Below are positions 1 through 8,325 of a stretch of 35,000 bases of DNA, piece by piece. The stretch comes from Prorocentrum cordatum (Eukaryota > Sar > Dinophyceae > Prorocentrales > Prorocentraceae), in NCBI GenBank assembly GCA_963575745.1, contig CAUYUJ010002076.1, positions 1 to 35,000 of the forward strand, read 5' to 3'. Under the pieces are notes generated by a model that saw nothing but the letters and a program-made list of their open reading frames with translations, was not told where the DNA came from and searched no databases. Both the position numbers and the translations under genes were made by a program. Position 1 is the first letter of the stretch. Every line of letters starts with the position of its first letter.

Positions 1-329
1 AGCCACGATACGTCAAGGAAGGCCGATTGCAAAACATCGCGTTCTCATACATTGAAAAGCAACCCCCCTTAATCCCCCCCCAGGGCCGCCGCCGAGTCGT
101 CGACCCGTTTCCACGTACTTTATGTGAAAACCTAAAAAAACGCATGGAAGTCATTGATTTGGGCCTCGGGGCCCTCCTCGAAGCCCACAAGGGGCGTCAA
201 GAAGGCGAATGATGGTTTCAAGGCGGCCCAAGAGAGCCCCAAAATTGCCCCAAGACGGCCCAACATGGCCCCGAGAGGGCCCAAAAACCTACCAATACGC
301 CCCAAGAGGGCCCCAAGAGGATCCCCAAT

Positions 330-445
330 AGCGCCTCCAGAAGCCACAATCATAAACGTTCGTATGGTTGTGGGAAGATTTTAACGTTCTCGCCTTTCTC
401 GACTCTGACAAGCCAGTGACGGCCCAAGCAGCCTGCATAATGGCC
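330..445 (+). repeat. Box B, copy 1
   Basis: It begins CTCCAGAAGCCACAATCAT and contains TTAACGTTCTCGCCTTTCTC followed by CAAGCAGCCT. This box interrupts the C/A minisatellite once per unit. Confidence 0.75.
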
Positions 446-1047
446 CCCAGAAGGCCTAAGAAGCCCCCGAGAGGGCCCCAAGACGGCCCCAGAGGCCCCC
501 AAGACGGCCCAAAGAGGCCCCCAAGACGGTCCAAGAGGCCCCTTCGACGGCCCAGAAGGACCCCAAGAGAGCCCCAAGGCGGCCGCGGGATCCCCCCAGG
601 ACGATCTTCCAAGGGGCGATACAACGCAAAAGCGCCCTGTCGCGTGGACGTTGGTCACGGCGGCGCCCATGAGTAGAGCCGGCGCTGGGAGGGAAGATGG
701 GGCCGCCGCTTCCCTCATCGCCCTCCTCATCCTCCTCATCGTCGTCATCCTCATTCCTATCCCCGTCTTTTCCCTCCTGTTCTTCCTCATCGTCCTCATC
801 GCCCCCTCAGCCCGAGGTTGGAACCTCGACGAGCGAGTCTCCACGTCCCCGCACCTTGGCGGAAATCCTCGCTACGATGGCTGAAGGCAGCACGTTCACG
901 GTGCATTCTAACTGCGCGAGCGGTTCTAAGACACCCCCAAAGAGGCCCCCACCCAAGACACCTCCAAGAGGCCACAAGGAAGCCCCCAAAAATCCCCGCA
1001 ACAACTGGACTGTACGTGGTCCGGACGTGCACACCCGCGAAGCGAGA

Positions 1048-1240
1048 GGAATCCACGTCCCGAGGTGACGTGCTGAGCGGCAGCGTTTTTTCGGCGAACG
1101 CCTTAATGCAACGTATCCGATGTATCCAAAGATTCCATAATTGCAACATGTTGTATTGTGCTACATTCCCATGTCTCCCCCCCTTACCCCCCCCCGGGAG
1201 CTGCGCCGCACCGCCGGACCAAAATGCCCCCCTCCTCCAG
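1048..1240 (+). repeat. Box A, copy 1
   Basis: Conserved landmark of the array. It contains GGTGACGTGCTGAGCGGCAG, then ATGCAACGTATCCGATGTAT, a T-rich stretch with TTGTATTGTG, a run of C, and GCGCCGCACCGCCG. The match to the copy at 6829-7012 is close over its whole length. Bases 27-110 appear to be the tail of another copy cut by the window edge. Confidence 0.8.
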
Positions 1241-1448
1241 GGGCCATAAAAACTTACAAAAACATATGAAACATCAACGACAATATACCTCTTGGGCGTC
1301 TTGGGGCTCCAAGAAGGCCTCAAGATGGCCCTAAGACGGCCCAGGACATTCCCAACGGGGGCCCACGAGGCCCCCAAGACGGCCCCAAGAGGGCCCCAAA
1401 ACCTCCAAGGACGGCCCAACAGGGCCCAAGAGCGCCCATAACTGCGCC

Positions 1449-1562
1449 TCCAGAAGCCGAAATCATTGATTATTCGATGGTTCTTGCAATATTTTAGCGT
1501 TCTCGCCTTTTTCGGCTTTCTAAAATCCCTGGTGGCCCAAGCAGCTTCCAGAATCGCACCAG
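1449..1562 (+). repeat. Box B, copy 2
   Basis: It begins CTCCAGAAGCCGAAATCATT and contains TTAGCGTTCTCGCCTTTTTC and CCCAAGCAGCTTCCAGAATC. It lies about 1.12 kb downstream of copy 1. Confidence 0.8.
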
Positions 1563-2104
1563 AACAGCCTCCAAAAAAGCCTCCAAGAGGGCCCCAATAC
1601 GGCCCCAAAACGACCCAAAGAGGCCCCCAAAACGGTCCAAGAGGCCGCGAAGACGGCCCAAGAGGACCACAAGAGGGCTCCAATGCGGCCGCGAGAGGCC
1701 CCCAAGACAGCCTCTGAGGGGGCGAAACGGCGCAAAAGCGCCCCAAGACGGCCCAAGACGCCCCCGAGAGGCCCCCAACAAACTTCAAGAATTCCCCCAA
1801 AAGCTTCCAAAAGGCCCCCAACATGCCCCCCAAAGGCCACACAGCGACTGGTGTGTAATGTTATTTTTCCCCCTCTTGGCGAATTGCGGCGCAGCGCCAG
1901 CCAGGTGGAAGTTGGCCACTGCGGCGCCCATGATTGGAGCCGGCGATGGAAGGGAAGATGGGGGCGGCGCATGAACAGGAGGGAGGGGGGAACCCCCCAA
2001 ACAAGCCCCAAAAGACCCGAAGAAACTCCCAGGAGGCCCCCAGGAGGCCCCAAAAGGCTCCCAAGAGGCCCCGCGACGACGCGACTGCGCGTGCTCCGGA
2101 CAGC

Positions 2105-2245
2105 GTGCTCCGCGGATGCTGTAATGCAACGCATCCAATGTATCTAATCATTGCATAATTGCTAAATATTGTATTGCTTTGCAATATTATGTCTCCCCCC
2201 CTACCCCCCCCCTGGAGTCGCGCCGCAGCGCCATGCCAAAGTGGC
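2105..2245 (+). repeat. Box A, copy 2 (diverged, shorter 5' side)
   Basis: It carries ATGCAACGCATCCAATGTAT, an AT-rich core with TTGTATTGCTTTGCAATATT, the C-run and GCGCCGCAGCGCC. The GGTGACGTGCTGAGCGG part of copies 1 and 3 is missing or replaced, so the 5' side is diverged. Confidence 0.75.
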
Positions 2246-2469
2246 GCCCCCCCGTTTGGTGCCCCAAAGCGTAGCAAAACGTATGGGAAATCCATGATTT
2301 GGGCCTGTTGGCCCTCTTGGGGGTCCAACGTGGCCTGCCTCAGGAGGGCTCCAGATTCCCTCAGACGGCCCAAGACGGCCCCAGGACGGCCCAAGATGGC
2401 CCCAAGAGGGGCAACAAAAAACACTCCCAAGACGCCCCAAAAGGGCCCCAAGAGGACCCCCAGGAGTGC

Positions 2470-2583
2470 TTCCAGCCGCCAAATTATTGATTCCCCCATA
2501 GGGTTTTGAAGATTCTTGTGTTTTCGCTCCCTTCGATTCTCACAGGCCAAGGGCGACCCAAGCAGCCTCCCAAATCGTCCCAG
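2470..2583 (+). repeat. Box B, copy 3 (diverged)
   Basis: This is a weaker match: the AAATTATTGATTCCCCCATAG core and CAAGCAGCCTCCCAAATCG are recognisable, but CGTTCTCGCC is altered to TGTTTTCGCTC. Confidence 0.65.
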
Positions 2584-2907
2584 AACGGCCCAAGAAGTCC
2601 CCAAGAGGGCCCCAATACAGCCCAAAAGGGCTCCAAGACGGCCCAAAGAGGCCCCCAAGACAAATCAAGAAGACCCCAAGATTGCCCCAAGGCGTCTGCG
2701 AGAGCCTCGCAAGACGGCTTCCGAAGAGGCGAAATGGCGCAAAAGCGCTTCAAGACAGTTCCAAACGCCCATGACGGCCTCAAGATGGCCCTAAGACGGC
2801 CCAAGATATTCCCAACGGGGGCCCACGAGGCCCCCAAGACGGCCCCAAGAGGGCCCCCAAAGCCCCAAGGACGGCCCAAGAGGGCCCCCAAAGCGCCCAC
2901 AACTGCG

Positions 2908-3022
2908 CCTCCAGAGGCCGAAACCATTGATTGCCCGATGGTTTTTACACTATGTTAGCGTTCTCGCCTTTTTCGACTCTCAAGAATCCATGGCGGCCCA
3001 AGCAGCTTCCAGAATCGCCCCA
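2908..3022 (+). repeat. Box B, copy 4
   Basis: It contains CTCCAGAGGCCGAAACCATT, TTAGCGTTCTCGCCTTTTTC and CAAGCAGCTTCCAGAATCGC. It follows copy 3 by only about 435 bp with no box A between, so it belongs to a partial unit duplication. Confidence 0.8.
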
Positions 3023-3311
3023 GAACAGCCCTAAGAGCCCTCAGTAGGGCCCCAAGACGGCCGAAGAGGGCACCAAAACGGCCCCCCAAAGGCCCCCAAG
3101 ACGGTCCAAGAGGCAGCGAAGACGGCCCAAGAGGGCCCCAAGAGGGCTCCAATGCGGCCGCGAGAGGCCCCCAGGACAGCCTCCGAGGGGGCGAAACGGC
3201 GCAAAAGTGCAAAGACGGCCGAAGACGCCCCGAAGGGGCCCCAAGAGGCTCCAAAAAGCCTCCAAGAAGCCCCCCAGAAGCCTCCAAAATGCCCCGCGAG
3301 CGCCGGCAGAA

Positions 3312-4330
3312 TTCGTAGATGGCGTGGAACAAGGAAAGCATTGGCCGCTGCAGCATCACCGCCGAGATAACGTGGCCCACGGGCCTCTCAACCTCGCGCC
3401 CCGTGACCAGGCGCCCGGGCGCGAGCACAACATCGAGGCTGAACTTCAATCGCCAGATCTTGCCCCGCGACAGCCGCCAAGTGGAGGAGGGCTTGCGCAG
3501 CGCATAGCCAAGCAGGGCGCGGAGGTCGCCGTCGTCACTGTCGAAGGGGGCCCGGGCCCCCCGCTCGCCCAAGGCGGCCAGCGCGTGCTCGACCTCCAGC
3601 ACGGGGCCGCCACTGCCTGATGTAAAAACCGCAACGTTGTCAATGCGCAGCATCTTGGCAGCGGAGCAGTCCGCGCCGAATGCCCGGGCGGGTGCCTTGT
3701 CGGCAATCCGCGGCGACTCCGGCCTGACACCGCCCGAGATGTGGGCGCGGGCCTGCTGAATGAGGCGCGCCGCCCGCGACCGGCCCATCGGGGCCACCCC
3801 GGCAACGAAGTGGGCCATCTCGGACAAGTCCGCGACGCCCATGAGCTCGCGGGCCTCTGGCTGGAGAATGCGCGCCCGCGCGGCAGGTGGCCCGAAGAAG
3901 TGCCGCGCCCACGGCGGCGGCTCGCACTGGTAGAAACTGCAGTCCACGTCGGCGGAGGCCACCGCGACTCCCTTGGCAGCGTCCACCTCGAAGTTCGCCA
4001 ACGCCCCCCCGCTCGCGAGGAGTGTGCGCGGCGGCTCCTGGAAGTGCGCGCTCGACCTCCTGGCGTCGAAAATCAACCGCAACGAGGAGTCCTTCTTCGG
4101 GGCGAAGAAGCTGCCAGTGCGCTCGACGACGCTGCCCTCGCCCACGCGCTCGATGATGCCCGCGGAGAGCAGCTCGGAGAGGCGCTCGCCGTAGTGGTAG
4201 CCGCGCCTCTGCGCCGCAAGGCCCATCGCACAGACCCGCGGGGCAGTGCCCAAAACAAAATTGCGAGCCTCAGGCTCTCGTAACATGTGCGAAGAAAGTC
4301 TGCAAGTGCGTCGGCAGCACGTCGCTGAGC
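3312..4330 (-). pseudogene. Reverse-transcriptase-like domain, 3'-truncated
   Basis: The minus-strand frame carries recognisable RT blocks in order: SFFAPKKDSSLRLIFDARRS (finger block), ASADVDCSFYQC (motif A with the catalytic Asp), VAPMGRSRAARLIQQ (motif B region, usually PMGWSWA), and RIDNVAVF near 3630-3650 (motif C, with Asn where the second Asp is usual). After it come WRLSRGKIWRLKFSLDVVL and VGHVISAVMLQRPMLSLFHA, which match the region after the RT in this element class. The protein then fuses at about 3310 with translated minisatellite. Motif C reads x-D-N; DN-type variants occur in some RT families, so this alone does not prove inactivity, but the frameshifts and lost end do. Confidence 0.7.
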
Positions 4331-4776
4331 CGCGCGCGCGCAGCCGCGGCCCGCGGGGGCGCCATGGCCCTCTCCCTGTAAGGCGTCGCAGCGCCGTCGG
4401 CCACGACATCTGCATAGCCGTTCCGCGAAGCCTGGGGCGTCTGCCGCGCCCACAGGGGGGGCAAGTAGGTTGGCGGCTGCTCCGCTCTGCCACGCAGCCG
4501 CGCGAGGCGCCGCGCCGCCGCCGCCTGACAGACGGCTGGGGGCCCAGCTGCAACGTCGGCGCCCCGACCGCCTAGGTCGTTGAGGGCGGCGATGCCCTCG
4601 CGCAGCCAAGCCTCCTGCCGCCGCCGAAGCCGCCCGCGCCGTCCGCCACCGTGAGGTAGCAGGCGGGCCGCCGCGCCACGCAGCAGCTCGTCGAGCGATC
4701 GGCCTGGCGGGAGGGGCAGAACGTCGCGCGCCAGCGTCTCGCCCATGACCCCTTGCGCCGAGGCCGCCATCACCAC
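4270..4776 (-). pseudogene. Retroelement linker between middle section and reverse transcriptase
   Basis: This 168-codon frame carries ETLARDVLPLPPGRSLDELL and RLRRRQEAWLREGIAALNDL. It ends with SDVLPTHLQTFFAHVTRA and a stop at 4270. Just before that stop the RT sequence starts in a different frame with HMLREPEARNFVLGTAPRVC, so a frameshift lies at about 4290-4330. The segment is only recognisable as part of the element by position. Confidence 0.5.
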
Positions 4777-4859
4777 CGCAGCGGCGGCCCCCCCCTGAAG
4801 TAGCGCCCGCTGCCCGGGGGGCTGCAGCGGCCGCGCGCAAGCCGAAAGAAGGTGGCGGG

Positions 4860-6302
4860 TTAGCCCCGCCTCCGGCCGCGGGCGCCGCGCCCTCGGCCTG
4901 GGGAGCCTGCGCCGCCGCCCGAGCCCCCGCCGCCTCCGCCTGAGTCGCCGAGGCCGGCGTCGGCTGCGCTGCTGCTCTCACCGCGCGCCCTGCGGCGTTC
5001 CCCCCTCCCCTTGCGCCGCTCTTTGAGGATGGCGCTCTCTTCCTGCATCTTCGCCGCCGCGTGGCGCTCCAAAGTCGGCGCCACCAGGGCGTGCCTCTTC
5101 GCGCGCATGCCCCCTGGGAATATGCGGCGTTCGCCCAGCCAGCCATCGGCGTCAGCTGCAGCGCCGGCGGTGCCTGAGACTTCAGCCTGCCGCAGCGCCT
5201 CGGAGCACACCTCCTCCCAGAGCTGGAAACGCGGGGCCGCGAGCTCAAACGTCTCACACCCCGGCAAGGTGAGCTGGTCGGCCGCGGCGGCGGTCTCCAG
5301 GAGCTGGCACAAGGACAAATGTTCGCCGACTCCGGGGTCAGCGGCTGCCAGCCCCAAGATCTGTCTCCACCAGTAGTGGCGCTGGACTGGCCCGCCGCCC
5401 TGCTCCAGGCGCGCCTGAAGCAGCCCGCCGACGGTGGCGGGCCCCTCGATGCGCCATTCCTTGGTGCCCAACGCCTCCTGCTGCTCAGCGACCACCTCAG
5501 CGAAGACCCTGCGCCGCTGTCCGGCGCCGTTCCGTCGGCACTGCAGAACGCGCTCGCCCAGCACAGCATGAGGTTCGGGACGCGGTGAGTCTAGCGCGTC
5601 CTCGAGTGTGCCGACGCGTGCGAGCGCGATGACACCATCGGGGAAGGATGCCAGGGCGCGGTTGCCTTTGGCATGGACCGTGGCGAGGGCTACGTCCACC
5701 GGAGCGCCCCGCTTGAAGCCCAGCCGCGCCTCCAGCGCCACCCAACCGTCGTCGAGCCGCGCTGGCGGCAGGGGCGCTCCGCCCGGGCCTGCGCGCGGCG
5801 GGGGCGCCCGCGCCGGGGGCGGGAGCGGCGGGCCCCCCGGGCGGTCGTCCCGCTCGGCGTCGGACCCGGTGGGCGTCGGCGTGCCTTCGTCGAGGGCGAT
5901 CTGCGTCTCGGGCGACACAGCGGGGGCGGCCTGCTTGCCACGGGGGCGGCGGCCCACTGGAAGGGCGGCACGTTCCCGCCCGGCCAGGTGCGCGTCCTCC
6001 GCCATCAGGGCGGCCAGCACGTCCTTGTCCAGGTCGAACCTGTAGAGGAGTTCCTTGCGCAGCTGTGGCGGCGGGCCGCCGCGCGGGCCCCCGAGGTGCA
6101 CCTCACCGCGGTCCGCGTCGGCGAAATCTTCGACGAAGACGTCCCCGTCAGGCGTCACCACCGCCCAGAGTGAGCTCCCCACGTGCCCGCGCAGCAGGCG
6201 TTCGTGATACAGCTTCTCCTCCAGGCTGTACACGCAGTACACTTTGTCCCCCGGCCGCGCAGCCCTCATCATGTCCGTCAGGCCGTGCGGGGCCACGGCC
6301 AT
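4860..6302 (-). pseudogene. Retroelement polyprotein middle section
   Basis: This is a 480-codon minus-strand frame. Its first 100 residues are compact and protein-like (DKVYCVYSLEEKLYHERLL, then AVVTPDGDVFVEDFADAD). A Pro-rich linker follows at about residues 150-190, then a folded-looking region with LGTKEWRIEGPATVGGLL and the Trp-rich VQRHYWWRQILGLAAADPG. The end is low-complexity Gly/Arg and ends in a stop at 4860. The next coherent protein segment is in another frame, so the stop is probably a consequence of decay. The role of this section is unknown; in this element type it lies between the N-terminal membrane segment and the RT. Confidence 0.6.
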
Positions 6303-6597
6303 GGAGACGACCCACCAGGTGCCCGCAGGCGAAGGCAGCCAGGGCGGCCAGGAACCCGATCACGGTCATCTCCGAGAAGAACGTGGGGCAGCGAGGGGGT
6401 GGGGCGTGTCGAAGCTGTTCAGGCCCGCGCCTGTCCAGCTGCCGCTGCAGCAGCTGGACCAAGTCCTTGTCGTGCTCCCCACTGAAGGTGCACGTGCAGT
6501 GACACTCGCGCTGCCAGTTGCTCCAAAGACTGGCGGCGTACAGTCCTGCGGCGGCGCAGTCCCGAACTTGGTGGAGACCAGGGACAAAGAGGGCCAT
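6303..6597 (-). pseudogene. Retroelement N-terminal part with Cys-rich patch and one membrane segment
   Basis: The frame opens with ATG at 6597 and encodes a Cys patch (ECHCTCTF), then DKDLVQLLQRQLDRRGPEQL, then a hydrophobic stretch around VIGFLAALAAFACGHLVG that could span a membrane. Near 6310 the protein-like sequence leaves this frame and continues in the frame beginning at 6302, implying an indel. The order (Cys patch, 'LLxRQLxRxGPE', membrane segment) resembles the N-terminus of dinoflagellate RT-element polyproteins as I recall them. No enzymatic function can be assigned. Confidence 0.55.
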
Positions 6598-6828
6598 GAC
6601 ACAGCGCAGCTCGAACAGAAACGACGGTTACCGAGCATTACAAGCGGACATGTGACATGAACAATACCATGAACTACTAGGGTGTATGAAAAGGAGGAAG
6701 GGGGGACAAGTCCCAAAGAAGTCCCCCTGAGGCCAAAAGAAACCTCCAGGAGGCCCCCAGGAGGCCCCCAGGAGGCCCCGCGACGACGCGACTGCAAGTG
6801 CCCCAGACGTGCGCCCCGCGAAGCGACA

Positions 6829-7012
6829 CGAATCCACGTCCGGAGGTGACGTGCTGAGCGGCAGCGTTTTTCGGTGAACGCCCTAATGCAACGTATCCAA
6901 TGTATCCCAAAAATCCATAATTGCAGCATATTGCATTGTGTTACATTATTATGCCACCCCCCTAACCCCCCCCTGGGAGCCGCGCCGCACCGCCGTACCA
7001 AACTGGTCGCCC
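6829..7012 (+). repeat. Box A, copy 3
   Basis: It contains CGAATCCACGTCCGGAGGTG, GTGCTGAGCGGCAGCGTTTT, ATGCAACGTATCCAATGTAT, a T-rich core and the C-run with GCGCCGCACCGCCGTACC. It is the closest match to the copy at 1048-1240. Confidence 0.8.
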
Positions 7013-7240
7013 CTCCTTCTGGGGCCCCAAACCTACAAAAACCTATGACAAATCAGCAAATTCTGCATCTTGGGCCTCTGGGGACTCCAAGAGGGCCCCA
7101 AGATGGCCCAACGGTGGCCCCAAAACGGCCCAAGATACTCCGAACGTGGGCCCATGGGGCCCCCAAGACGGCCCCAAGAGGGCCCCCAAAAAACCCAAGG
7201 ACGGCCCAAGAGGGCCCCAAGAGCGCACACAACTGCGCCT

Positions 7241-7352
7241 CCAGAGGCCGAAATCATTATCTTTTTGTGTTTTTTGCAGTATGGTGGCGTTCTCGCCTTT
7301 TTCGACTTTCAAAAATCCACGACGGCCCAAACAGCTTCCAAAATCGCCCCAC
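7241..7352 (+). repeat. Box B, copy 5
   Basis: It contains CTCCAGAGGCCGAAATCATT, GGCGTTCTCGCCTTTTTCGA and CAAACAGCTTCCAAAATCGC. It lies about 230 bp after box A copy 3, as in the other full units. Confidence 0.8.
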
Positions 7353-7779
7353 AACAACTCCAAAAAAAAAAAAAAAACTCCCCAAACGGCCCCAAGACGG
7401 CCCACGAGGGCTCCAAAACGGCCCAAAGAGGCCCCAAAACGGTCCAAGAGGCGGCGAAGACGGTCCAAGAGGACCCCAATAGGGCCCCAATGCGGCCGCG
7501 AGAGGCCCCCAAAACAGTCTCCGAGGGGGCGAAACGGCACAAGGCACCAAGACGACCCAAAACGCCCCCAAGAGGCCCCACAAGGCACCAAGACGACCCA
7601 AAACGCCCCCAAGAGGCCCCAAGAGGCACCCAAGAAGCCTCCAAGAAATCACCCAAAAGGCTCCCAAAGGCCTTCAAATTATTCACTGCGTGGGGATCCC
7701 CATATGTGCATCTCCTTGCTGGCGCTCCCTTGGTGGTGGGACTCGGTGAGAACGAATCTGGGTTTAAGTGTGACTGAGC

Positions 7780-7939
7780 TGCCTCTCTCTCTGCTCTCTC
7801 TCTGCCCTCTCTCTGTCTCTGCCTCTCTTTCCCTGACTCTCTCTCTCTCTCTCTGCCTCTCTCTCTGCCTCTGTCTCTCTGCCTCTCTCTCTCTCTCTGC
7901 CTCTCTCTCTGTGCCTCTCTCTCTCTGCCTCTATCTCTG

Positions 7940-7975
<36 letters not shown>

Positions 7976-8007
7976 CTATCTTCTCTCTATTCTCTCTCTG
8001 CTCTCTC

Positions 8008-8040
<33 letters not shown>

Positions 8041-8107
8041 GCTCTCTCTCTTCTCTTCTCTTCTCTTCTCTTCTCTTCTCTTCTCTTCTCTTCTCTTCTC
8101 TTCTCTT

Positions 8108-8170
<63 letters not shown>
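7780..8170 (+). repeat. CT / TTCTC microsatellite, ~390 bp pyrimidine tract
   Basis: Nearly pure pyrimidine sequence. 7780-8050 is (CT)n broken regularly by TG as CTGCCTCT; about 8051-8115 is roughly thirteen copies of TTCTC; 8116-8168 is uninterrupted (CT)n. Its strand asymmetry produces a long Arg/Glu frame on the minus strand that should not be annotated as a gene. Confidence 0.95.
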
Positions 8171-8172
<2 letters not shown>

Positions 8173-8174
8173 AG
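8160..8174 (+). promoter_or_regulatory. Candidate 3' (trans-)splice acceptor before ORF1
   Basis: The pyrimidine tract ends in TTTCTAG, with AG at 8173-8174, the standard form of a splice acceptor. The 151 bases that follow (8175-8325) contain no ATG and lead to the ORF1 start codon, as a 5' UTR would. Dinoflagellate mRNAs receive a spliced leader at such sites. Use of this site is inferred, not shown. Confidence 0.4.
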
Positions 8175-8325
8175 TCTCGGCTCGAGAGTGCTCTGCACTC
8201 AGACCGCAGCCACGACGCGAAGCGCCCCGCCTCGGAGTCAGACTCCCAGGCCTCGCGAGACCGGAGGGGTCCCAGCAGGACCCTACTGATTCGCGTCACC
8301 TCTCCGCACCAGAGTGCCCGCAGCA

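Larger units (their letters stand above)
1..3302. repeat. Tandem array of ~1-kb units made of GGCCCCAAGA-type minisatellite
   Basis: The stretch is built almost wholly from degenerate 11-12 nt words such as CAAGACGGCCC and AAGAGGCCCC, often alternating as a 22-24 nt dimer. The plus strand is rich in C and A, the minus strand in G and T. Two less repetitive landmarks recur: box A (T-rich, followed by a C-run and GCGCCGC) and box B (containing CGTTCTCGCCTTT). From their spacing the higher-order unit is about 1.0-1.1 kb. Box A to box B is about 210-230 bp in each complete unit. A partial extra unit at about 2770-3022 repeats 1310-1560. No credible gene lies here; the open frames are Pro/Arg/Lys- or Gly/Leu/Trp-rich translations of the repeat. 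The window starts inside a unit. Confidence 0.85.
3303..6670 (-). mobile_element. Truncated, frameshifted reverse-transcriptase retroelement inserted in the minisatellite array
   Basis: Repeat sequence equivalent to 1770-1820 runs to about 3300 and the array resumes near 6685 with sequence equivalent to about 1975. The insert therefore replaces roughly 150 bp of a unit. It is coding DNA on the minus strand: a short N-terminal part with a membrane segment, a long middle domain, and an RT-like domain. The reading frame changes at about 6310, 4800-4870 and 4290-4330. At 3303-3312 the protein runs abruptly from retroelement sequence into translated repeat, so the element's 3' end is missing. I saw no LTRs, terminal inverted repeats or target-site duplication. 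The domain wording fits an RT element family widespread in dinoflagellates; the assignment rests on pattern only. Confidence 0.75.
6685..7690. repeat. Tandem minisatellite array resumes (box A and box B unit)
   Basis: Beyond the retroelement the C/A-rich repeat returns with AAAAGGAGGAAGGGGGG, then one full unit: box A at 6829-7012, box B at 7241-7352, and GGCCC words up to about 7680. A pure run of 15 A lies near 7361-7375. Within 7540-7620 the phrase CAAGGCACCAAGACGACCCA is repeated with a period of 49 bp, a local recent duplication. Confidence 0.8.

Noticed and set aside
132-3265. Many open frames of 60-350 codons on both strands in the first 3.3 kb
   Set aside because: All are translations of the GGCCCCAAGA minisatellite (Pro/Lys/Arg or Gly/Leu/Trp repeats), seen in several frames at once and without any domain.
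4073-5569. 498-codon minus-strand frame overlapping the retroelement
   Set aside because: Ala/Arg/Gly-rich shadow of the element's true frames; the RT and middle-domain motifs lie in other frames. Only a short part near 4290 might be real because of frameshifts.
1-7690. CRISPR-like regular repeat array
   Set aside because: Units are direct, degenerate, contiguous and without unique spacers of constant length; the genes elsewhere are eukaryotic with introns.
7764-8198. Minus-strand Arg/Glu repeat protein
   Set aside because: Pure translation of the CT microsatellite.
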